This document shows positions 56,101 through 64,000 of a stretch of 64,000 nt of DNA, piece after piece. The DNA comes from Magnolia sinica (Eukaryota > Streptophyta > Magnoliopsida > Magnoliales > Magnoliaceae). Positions within the stretch are counted from its first letter, which is position 1; every line of letters begins with the position of its first letter. Position numbers and translations under genes: made by a program. The notes below the pieces were generated by a model, which saw only the letters and a program-made list of their open reading frames with translations, searched no databases and was not told the origin of the DNA. Location of the stretch: positions 5,890,001 to 5,954,000 of the forward strand of contig NC_080577.1 in assembly GCF_029962835.1 (NCBI RefSeq), given 5' to 3'.

Positions 56101-58902
56101 ACATATTAAAGATCAACCGTTTGATTGGGTGGAGAAATATTTAAAAACGCCTAGAATTATTAAAAAACACCCATAAACACCCAAAAATAAAAAATAAAAA
56201 AATCCAATAAACAACCTAAAACACGCTAATGTATAAATTAGAAGGGGATGCTCACTGTACAAACTTCCAAATAAAAAAACGTAAAGTCCACCGTTTTGTT
56301 TATTTGTCATCAAGCCCAATCAGCATATGCACGCTAGGATTAATGGACATATTAAAAGAAAAACCATTACAAAATTTAAGTGGACCCCAACAAGTAAATT
56401 TGTATGATGTAGCCTTGACTGTACGTTGATGCTTGTGGCGTGTTACATCGACTTTTGGATCGTGATGACTTACGGTATTTACGATGAGCATGAGGTGCCT
56501 CACCTGATGAACGGTTTGGATCCACGTACATAGCAAGGGTGGCCTGAGTTTTGGAACGAGATGATTTATGGTATTTATGATGAGCATGAGATGCCTCACC
56601 TGATGAACGGTTGGATCCACATACATATCAAGGGTGGCCCCCCACGATTCGCACGTTTGGGAACCACCATACATTCCAATAATGCTCCCTCTCTCTTTTC
56701 CAAGTCGGAAACGAAAAAAAAAAAGAAAAAAACTTTTTATACTCTGGTGGAGTGTGATGAATAATACACGTGTACTTAAAAATTACTTAGAAACTACACA
56801 TGTGGCTTACAAATAATTAGAAAAAGTAAACCATTTAAATTATATGTAACAGTTTAGATGTATCATTAACAAAAAATTATCATTATTTGATATCTGACTA
56901 TCAAATTGCTTGACATTTATGGAATGGTTAAAAAGAATAATATCCAATGGCCTTGTTTCAACAAACACAAGTGCCTGAATCAGAGGCCAGGATATTTCAA
57001 TTCATCTAATTTTTTCTTTATCAATTATAAATAATAAATTACACAATCTAGCCGGTTAGATTTCAGTTCATGCACGTTAAGTGTACCATAACTAAGTGGC
57101 CGCGTACCGAGAATTGTATGCTGCCAGAGTATCTAATTACTCCCTGAAGTGGACCAACCCTGATGCATGAATCGAATCGTCCTAATAACAAATTTAGGCC
57201 AACACGGCTTGGAAATCAGTGAACAATCAAGCCTAAATCCTGTAGATTCGCATTGGTGTGGCCCACATGAGCTTTTTAATTGCATACGTTTTGTGTGGCT
57301 CTTTATCCTTGTGGGAGACGCCTGATGAGTGGATTGGATGGAACATGAAAATCTGGTAGACTCTACATTCCATTTCAAGTTCTCTATGGTGGATGTCACA
57401 TCTCCAATGTCCGTGATTGTTCCATTTGGTGTGGGCCATATGAGTAATGAATTTAAAGAATCTTGGGAATAGGCCTGGAATGAGATGGCGGATGTAATGG
57501 ATGGATTCGATAGTACTCAAAAACACAGTGGGCCCCAGACATCTTTTGAACGGACGGCAACAAGGGTAGGTGAGGGTATCAATGGAAAGTGAAAAGACTG
57601 GAGACAGAACCGATGAAACACGAGGAAGCGGTTTGCGTCCTGCCCTCGCCTAGATGATAATCCGTCCAGGCAGGGGGCCCGTGGGGCCCACCGTGATGTT
57701 TGGGTTTTACGATGCTGTCCATCCATTTTTCGGTATCATTTTAGGGAATGGGTCCAAAAAATGAGGCAGATCTAAAGCTTAAATGGACCGCACCACAGGA
57801 AGTAGCTGTGACAATGGCACCCACTGTTGACCATCTAACATGTTCATAAGCATATAGACCTGGATGAAGGGAAAAAACAAATATCAGATTGATCTAAAAC
57901 TTCTGAAGCTCCCAAGAAGTTCTTAACGGTGGGCATTCAATCCCCACTATATGGTGCACTTGAGCCCTGGATTTGCCTTATTTTTTGGGTTCATTCTCTA
58001 AAATGATATGACAAAATGAATAGACAACGTAGATAAAACCCATACATCATGGTGGGCCCATAGAGCCTTGCCTGGATGGATTATTGTAAGAGGCAGGACA
58101 TATTTGGCTTCCAAAACAGGGGCACGTAGAAATTAATTTCAAATGAATTAATTGTAATAAAATCATTTCAGATTAAACCGTTCAAATGATGGCTCCTTCT
58201 TTACATGTGTTATGAAATAAAACTTAAGATCATTAGATTATTTAACCACTGGATTGGAGGATATTTGTTGGACAGCTAAAATTGCAATGCCAATGATAGT
58301 TTTTCAACAAACAAGATTCTACCATTCAAGGCTAGGATTATTTAAACATTTTGATTTTGGTATTGTAAGTTAAGACCCTGGATTCGACAATTTAACCAAT
58401 TTAAATTGAGTTAATGTGCTAAACATGTTTATTTTCTCTGTGTATGTGTATCGAAGAGGGAATTTTATGAAAAAATACCTGCTTAATATTGAATTACATG
58501 CCAGTACTTTTTGAAATAGATTTGCAAAAACCACCCTATTGATTTAAATAATTATCATTGGAGTGAGTACCTTCAATAGATTTCTTAACAGAAGGCGGGG
58601 TCAGCTAGAAGATGGAAGCTACAGTCCTATTGAATAAACGTCATGCTGAGCACCAGATGAACAACTAAGGTTGTTGAAGTTGGGTTGGCTAGAGAGGGAA
58701 GCACCACTCCTCTCCACTAAACATCATAAAATGCCATTAAGTTGTTAATATAAATTACCTTTTTTTCATTTTTGGGAACTGACCCACGTATTCCTTTTTA
58801 ATCATTATGGATTTTGTGCAAATCCAATGTAAAGAAGAACATGGTCGGTGTGGGCTGACGTTTACAGGAGAAGTAAAGCAAAGAGGGAGAGATCGACGTA
58901 AG

Positions 58903-58949
<47 letters not shown>

Positions 58950-61900
58950 GGGAAGGAGAGAGATGTCTAGGGTCAGCAGGGTTGGCAATGTCTCCCATAA
59001 AAGCATGTAATCTTGTCTCCTTTAAGCCATGGAATTTTAACTGACTTTTCATATGTTCGGATATGAATGGTACAACTATAATTATTGTACTGTAAGCCAT
59101 GGTATTTTAACTGACTTTTCATATGTTTGGATATGAATGGTATAATCATAATGATTGTGCTTTTATATTATTGAACTGTTATGTCAATAAGAAAACTGTA
59201 CCGACTTTCCTATTTGGGAAGAATATTTTCAATTAAATACAATGTAAATTTTGTTATGATTGCTCATTCCTTTACCTCTCGCTTTTTATATTTACAATTG
59301 ACCACTGAATTATGTATCAAATTACATGTTTAAACAAACATTGTAAATTTGTAATGATTACTCTTTTACATTCTTTTACCATCGTAAATGGCAATCCAAA
59401 CAAACCCTTTTTAACAATGAAAAATAATTAGGTCAGGTGGGCCTCAAACACAAACCAAGCCAATAAGAGGTTAAACAGATTTCATTGTAAATTTTATGTT
59501 GCATTGTGATGATTTTACCACTTTTGGCAGGGCGATTGCTGAATATCTCTCTCGTGATCTGCCATACAAGCTTTCACCCGACGATGTTTTTCTCACAGTT
59601 GGCTGCACTCAAGCGATCAATATGGCAGTATCAGTTATTGCTCACCCGGGAGCAAATATCTTGCTCCCTAGGCCAGGATACCCATATTATGAGGCACGTG
59701 CAGCTTTTAGTGGGGTTGAGGTTCGCCATTTCAATCTCATTCCAGAGAGGAATTGGGAGGTCGATCTTGATGCCGTAGAATCCTTGGCGGATGAGAATAC
59801 CGCCGCTATGGTACTCATAAACCCTGGAAATCCTTGTGGGAATGTCTTCACTTATCAGCACTTGGCAAAGGTTAAGTAGTATAAAATCCGTAGTCAATCT
59901 TGTCTATGAATTTTAGTTTTGATTTCATTGGAAGGATTATGGGAAATATTAATGATCATCATTGTATTGTATTTAGGTTGCTGAGACTGCAAAGAAGCTT
60001 GGAATTCTCATTATTGCAGATGAAGTTTATGGCCATTTGACATTTGGGAGCAACCCATTTGTGCCAATGGGAGTGTTTGGATCGATTGTTCCAGTTCTAA
60101 CCCTTGGGTCAATATCCAAGAGATGGTTGGTGCCGGGTTGGAGATGTGGTTGGGTTGTAACAAATGACCCCAATGGCATCCTAAAAGAAACTAAAGTGAT
60201 CATTATTCCTTTTATTACCTTCCATTTATATATATGCATGAAGATTTTTCAAGTTGATGATATGTGTTTGTGTGTGTGGGGTGTGTGCATGCTTGCGTGT
60301 TGTGGAATCAAGATTGACATTACCCGAATCAGAGCCATGTTTTAACTTATCTTGCCTTCTTTTTTTTTTTAGATTGTCGATGGCATTAAGGACTACCTCG
60401 TTATCTCTTCTGATCCTGCTACCTTTGTTCAGGTTTGTGTCTTTAGATGCCTGTTTTATTGAATACTAGCCTATTTCGTATCCAAAATAAGGCATCCAAA
60501 GCTCTATGTCTTCATATGTCCCAAAAGATGTTAAAGGAAGTATCCCCACTTAGTTTTAAGCTCTTGCACCAACTTCTTATAGTGTGCGTCTCATATCATC
60601 AATTAGTAGTAGATTGTGTTTCACTCATATAATTATAAAAAATTCACATGAGAAAGGGAACATGTTGATTATATTAAATTTAGGAGGCACCAATAGTTAT
60701 AGTTTGTCATGGGTAGGGATGCTATTGGTGGTAATTCGTTATCTTTTCTTAGACAAACAGGCTTGTTTTTCTCTTAAAACTAACCCCTGACAAAACTTAG
60801 AGCACTGCAGCATCAAGCCATATCCATATTTCACTAAGCAATATTTGCAAGAGATTCCGCTACCTTGTGAAGACGCTAGAGATCGGACATCAATCTTTTA
60901 TTTTTATATTTTGAAAAATATCTCAGAAAATTTTCAATTGCCATGAAATTATTCTCATTGCATCTCTTAACTAGGGTCTCTCCTCTTTGCATGATGTCCT
61001 TAATTAATCTTTGAGTTCCTCTCAGTCTATCTTATTCATACCTATCTTGCATTTGCTATATAAATTTCTATCAAATTAATGGTCAGGTGATATATATTTT
61101 TTCAACAGAGAGTGTTTCAATTTTCAGAAAATTTAATGTGTAAATGTATCTTTGACGAGAGCTTTCGTGCCTTAAACTGGAGATGTGATCATTTTCATTT
61201 TGCTGCTCCCTGTTCTTGGCATCAGAACTCTTTTCTTCTTCCCCATATCCATCTTTATTCCTGAATTTGTTTTTGGGTAAGTAACATGACTACACAGCAA
61301 GATGTGTCGAGTTTTTGAAAATCTGTCATTTCTCTTGTTCGAATATTGCATTAAATTCTTATTTGAAGGCATTGAGCTGCCTAATTATGCTTGTGAAAAT
61401 TTTATGTTGTAGCTATCTATCCATGTAAGTTTTATGGACACAAATTGCTTGCAACCAGGGGATTCTTGTACCTCTGATGTGGCCCAATGAAAAGGGGTCA
61501 TGTGCGCCTATCAGATGTGGATCTTGCAATGATAGAGATTCCTCCAAGTAAAATGATGTTGTTTCCCTTGTCAATCAAGGCCTGCATCTAACAAGGCCAC
61601 ATCAGGGGCTGCAGGAATCCGGTTGTAGGCAATCCACATTCAAGTTTTATCATGATATCTAATATGTTAAATATATTAGGGTGCAATTCCTCAAATCCTT
61701 GGGAGTACAAGAGAGGATTTCTTTAACAAGACCATTGATATTCTAAGGCAAACGGCAGATATTTGTCTCGAGAGAATAAAGGAGATTGATTGCATTACTT
61801 ATCCATGCAAACCAGAGGGATCCATGTCTTTTATGGTGAGGAAATAAGAAAAATTGGTGTTCTTTGCACTTGAAAATAATGGGCTGAGGAAACTTTCTCA

Positions 61901-62009
61901 TATTCTGCAATGCAGGTGGAGCTGGATGTGTCGCATCTGGCAGACATTTTAGATGATGTGGACTTCTGCTGCAAGCTAGCCAAAGAGGAATCGGTGGTTA
62001 TTCTTCCAG
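53144..62009 (+). CDS. Tyrosine/nicotianamine aminotransferase-type protein, gene 2 (partial, exons 1-6)
   Basis: The exons are 53144-53421, 59531-59870, 59977-60195, 60373-60432, 61680-61835 and 61916-62009. Frames and intron phases match gene 1 and give 382 complete residues. The expected last exon (about 116 nt with WLRITFA) is not found before the window ends, so intron 6 exceeds 1990 bp or the exon is lost. The PLP lysine (Lys254 in SISKRW), DEVY and NPGNPCGNV are kept. Exons 2-6 agree with gene 1 at about 86 percent of residues, but exon 1 at only about 70 percent. In exon 1 the family motif LGHGDPS reads LCQGDPP, and exon 5 has GSMSFM where gene 1 and the family have GSMFVM. Intron 1 is 6.1 kb and full of repeats. 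A GA-rich leader precedes the ATG, but no TATA box like that of gene 1 is evident. It may be active with altered properties or drifting towards loss. Confidence 0.85.
53750..54311. repeat. AAACACC/AAGAAAYA low-complexity array, part 1
   Basis: Degenerate units such as CACCAAGAAACGCCCAAAAA, AACACCCAAAAACACTTAAA and TAAAGAAATACTTAGAAATA repeat for over 550 bp. The plus strand is nearly free of G. It lies in intron 1 of TAT gene 2. The same array continues at 55014-55155 and 56136-56225. Confidence 0.8.
54312..55013. mobile_element. Insertion with GGGTTATTT...AAATAACCC ends in the array
   Basis: 702 bp bounded by the inverted pair GGGTTATTT (54312-54320) and AAATAACCC (55005-55013). TAAGG-like sequence lies on both outer sides. 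It separates two parts of the AAACACC array and contains MULE-like copy V. Confidence 0.5.
54440..54910. mobile_element. MULE-like palindromic element, copy V
   Basis: Phrases in order are GGTGGGGCCACCATAATGTT, CATGTCGTCCATCCTTTCC, CAAGTAGACCACATTAGAGG, CATTAGAAACTTCTCAGCGG, TCATGCCGTAAAATGCTCTT and GGGGGGCCCAC. Ends are not fixed. Confidence 0.65.
55014..55155. repeat. AAACACC/AAGAAAYA array, part 2
   Basis: ACTAAGAAACATGAAGAAAC, CAACAAGAAACACCTAAAAA and similar units continue the array of 53750-54311 after the insertion. Confidence 0.75.
55160..55498. repeat. Tandem array of about 33-bp ATCAATGGTCAAATTGGA units
   Basis: About ten degenerate units (AATATCAATGGTCAAATTGG, AAGATCAATGGTCAGATTGG, AATATCAATGGCCAAATTGG and so on). 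A last unit (AAAGATCAACCGTTTGATTGG-like) continues after 56103, showing the array was split by the LTR. Confidence 0.75.
55499..56103 (+). mobile_element. Solo LTR, probably Ty1/copia (fossil)
   Basis: 605 bp from TGTTGTCAGACTTTTAAATG to GTGCCAAAATCCCAACA, flanked by exact 5-bp duplications TATTA (55494-55498 and 56104-56108). A TATA box, CTATAAATAG, lies near 55805-55814. A CCCGCAAGGGTTTTCCAC phrase near the 3' end is common in copia LTRs. The first half holds many CTCGACYRGTCGAG-type near-palindromes. No internal region remains. Confidence 0.85.
56136..56225. repeat. AAACACC array, part 3
   Basis: TAAAAACGCCTAGAATTATT, AAAACACCCATAAACACCCA and AAACAACCTAAAACACG continue the low-complexity array after the solo LTR. 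Confidence 0.7.
56453..56643. repeat. Two tandem units of about 96 bp
   Basis: Units at 56453-56548 and 56549-56643 share TTTTGGAWCG, GATGAGCATGAGRTGCCTCA, CCTGATGAACGGTT and CAAGGGTGGCC. They are related to transposon-derived phrases but have no palindromic partner. Confidence 0.85.
57140..57560. repeat. Decayed palindromic repeat of another subtype
   Basis: GGTGTGGCCCACATGAGCTT (about 57254-57273) and TGGTGTGGGCCATATGAGTA (about 57428-57447) surround a GATGAGTGGATTGGATGGAA core. It ends near CACAGTGGGCCCCAGACATC. A similar GTGGCCCACATGAGATC phrase occurs near 12055. Confidence 0.45.
57624..58112. mobile_element. MULE-like palindromic element, copy Y
   Basis: 489 bp with ends GGAAGCGGTTTGCGTCCTGC and, inverted, GGACATATTTGGCTTCC. 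Inside these are GATAATCCGTCCAGGCAGG and CCTTGCCTGGATGGATTATT. Flanks GAAACACGA and AAAACAGGG are a weak match (6 of 9). The core is typical of the family. Confidence 0.75.
58904..58945. repeat. (GA)n microsatellite in intron 1 of TAT gene 2
   Basis: About 20 GA units. The short frames across it are repeat artefacts. Confidence 0.9.
59023..59162. repeat. Two 70-bp tandem units
   Basis: Units start at 59023 and 59093 and share TAAGCCATGG, ATTTTAACTGACTTTTCATA and GGATATGAATGGTA. They lie in intron 1 of TAT gene 2. Confidence 0.9.
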
Positions 62010-62094
62010 GTGAGTTGAAACATATCACTCATATTTTAGAAAGGTGGGAACATATCACATGTAACTTTGCTGATTTGATAAAATAGTTATACAA

Positions 62095-62800
62095 AAATTC
62101 AATCGGGCACCACAAAAAGATATAGGCCTCACCTATCATATAACTAACCTAAACAGAACCATAATCCATTTCAAAAAAAAAAAAAAAAACAGAGCCACAC
62201 ATCTGGACAACCAACACAACTTGACAAACAGACTAGCCTTTGACATCAACACGACCATTACTAGACAAAGCATAATCGAAGCACCACCACCACCTGCGAC
62301 CCATAGATCACAAAGCCACCACAGACCAGCTCAATTAGGACAGCACACAGCCCCTCATTCAAGATGATCTTGAGTCGACGGAACGATCATGGCGAGCTAC
62401 AGATATCTTGCTAGGCAGAAGGGGCATCAATTGATTTTGAAGATCTTGAGCATAAGCCTACTGCGATGATGCTGAAACGTCCACTACATGTGTAGCCCGC
62501 CTCTGAGACAACAACCAACCGCAACAAACAATCTGCCAGTAAAATACAGTCAACTACCCAAACCGCCAGCATAGACCAGCCCTTAACTCGCTATTTCACA
62601 ACAAGCCCTTACAACCGAGCACAGGTCTCTGTTAACAACAGAACCAATCCATCAACAAACACCGCCATCCAACACAAAGAGGCTGAAAGAAGATACACTT
62701 AGCTGGAACATCAGCCTCATCATGGACTCAATATTCAGAAGGCTGACATTAACAACACTACTCACCAAATACAACAGAACAGCCTCTGTTCTTTTATGTT
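62095..62800. other. A/C-rich insert in intron 6 of TAT gene 2, class unknown
   Basis: The plus strand is rich in A and C (CAACACAACTTGACAAACAG, CACCACCACCACCTGCGACC). An A17 run lies at about 62174-62190. It has no counterpart in intron 6 of gene 1. It may be part of a retroelement, but no coding or end repeats were recognised. Confidence 0.4.
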
Positions 62801-62828
62801 ATTTAGAGGCAAGGATTCAGTGACTAGG

Positions 62829-63500
62829 TGACGCAGGGAGGGACGTGGTAAGGTTGATCACCGTCTTCCTTAGGGAATAACTACTCCGAATCCATGGAGT
62901 TCTCTAGACTCCTTACAGAGCTTCCTCAAATTTATGAGGGAGAAAATTAGAAATAATTTCTAATAAATTCGAAATAAATTAATTGATGAATAAAAATGAA
63001 ATTACAATCCTTTAAATAAAGAACTCAAACCTAGGATGAAGTTTTAAACTCACAAACTCCAACTCAAACTCCCTACGGCCACCATTCCTACTAGACTTCA
63101 TGGTTTTCGGCCAAAAATAGTTAAAGTGTCCAATTTTGGCCTAACCACATTATTCTCTTAACTTTTCTAAGCACTTTTTAAGTTGGGCATGACTCCTACA
63201 ACTCAAAGGACCAAAAGTTATATGCCAGCTAAAACTTACTATTTATAGTAAAAATGAAAATAAAATGGACTTTTGACCATCGATCTAATGGAATCTAGCG
63301 AATTCAGTGGTTGGCTAAAGTAGCTTCTCTTACCCCAAAATCATATATGATATGTTCAAAAACTCATTTCGGTTTGCGAGATACGACTGTTTTAAGGTTC
63401 TGATGGTCTTGATCATGTCTGCATCCGATCGGGCCTTCTCTGGTCCATCTTTGCCATGAAAGTGTCCGCTACCCGCTCTACATCACTAGGTGAGTAGCCA
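62829..63500 (-). mobile_element. LTR-retrotransposon remnant (fossil), inverse relative of 42500-43220
   Basis: On the minus strand it reads GTGATGTAGAGCGGGTAGCG, CCGAAATGAGTT, TTTTACTATAAATAGTAAG and ends TCCCTGCGTCA at 62829. This matches the order at 42500-43220. The far boundary is approximate. Confidence 0.55.
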
Positions 63501-63565
63501 AACACATTGTCACAAGCTTTTTCTCATGCTCTAGTTCTCTAGTCAGTGAGATAATTTGTGTCCAT

Positions 63566-63808
63566 ATATAGTTCTAAAACTTAGTGACTCGACTCGAAAC
63601 TCAGCCAAGTCAACTCGACTCAGCGGGATTTCAAGCCGAGTCATCAAGAAACTTGGTCGTGAGACGGACTTGGCTCCGACTAGGAAAACTCAATTGACTC
63701 AGCAGTGACTCAACCCAAGTCACCCAATTTGCAAAAAGGGCCAATGGGATTCGTCGAACTCGAAACTTGTAACAAGAGAAGCAAAAGCCTTAACCAGTGC
63801 ACCACAAA
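63566..63808 (-). mobile_element. tRNA-derived SINE with a GACTCGAGT-rich body
   Basis: On the minus strand the head at 63808 reads GTGGTGCACTGGTTAAGG (box A, 63787-63802), then GTTTCGAGTTCGACG (box B, 63752-63766). It is followed by a body with repeated GAGTCGAGT, TGACTCGGC and TGAGTCAATTGAG words down to about 63566. A tail and target duplication were not resolved. Confidence 0.6.
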
Positions 63809-64000
63809 CTAAGCAGTTAATTTAGTATTTTATATTACTTATACCAGTGTAAAAAAGTTGAAAAAATATAGAAACTGAATTATTTTAAATATTATAATTA
63901 TTAATCTCGAGTCGATCCCAATCGAACAACATTGGAACAAGTTGAGTTTTTGGCTTTTTAAAGTGTGATGTGATCTAAAAGTTGCCAATTGTTTGTTGTC

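Noticed and set aside
58755-59100. Overlapping frames of 67-100 codons on both strands.
   Set aside because: They span the (GA)n tract and lie in intron 1 of TAT gene 2; repeated Ser-Leu or Glu-Arg is a repeat artefact.

Overview
The window is nuclear DNA of a flowering plant. It has split genes with GT-AG introns, plant LTR retrotransposons, tRNA-derived SINEs and many short palindromic transposons. The commonest repeat carries the phrases GGGCCCACCGTGATGTATG and CCGTCCATCCA. I associate that repeat with magnoliid genomes (Magnolia, Liriodendron, Cinnamomum and kin). That placement is from memory and has not been tested.

Three host genes are supported, all on the + strand. (1) A seven-exon aminotransferase of the tyrosine/nicotianamine aminotransferase (TAT) type at 24413-33868, intact at 419 residues. 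(2) A second, diverged tandem copy from 53144, of which six exons lie in the window; its last exon is not found before the right edge. (3) Between them, a three-exon NAC-domain transcription factor at 38081-40245. A decayed second NAC copy (about 34784-35690) lies between the first TAT gene and the intact NAC gene. All three genes have a GA- or CT-repeat just ahead of the start codon.

Layout: 1-9.7 kb is AT-rich with no recognisable gene. 9.7-24.3 kb is repeat-rich: a Ty1/copia fragment, two solo Ty3-like LTRs in opposite orientation, a tandem duplication split by a transposon, and microsatellites. 24.4-33.9 kb is TAT gene 1, with a CGATA-rich element in intron 1 and a 133-bp minisatellite in intron 3. 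34-42.5 kb is the NAC neighbourhood, packed with palindromic elements. 43.3-47.8 kb is a broken Ty1/copia element with both LTRs, a primer-binding site and a 5-bp target duplication. 48.2-53.1 kb is an almost unbroken run of palindromic elements leading into TAT gene 2. The first intron of TAT gene 2 (6.1 kb) holds layered insertions into low-complexity arrays.

The most striking result is the palindromic element family. Roughly 22 copies or fragments share a common core and have long inverted ends. Where ends can be fixed they are flanked by 9-bp (once 8-bp) direct repeats, which points to non-autonomous Mutator-like (MULE) elements. Members with nearly the same core have different outermost ends. 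Members also supply sequence next to the NAC gene and to TAT gene 2.
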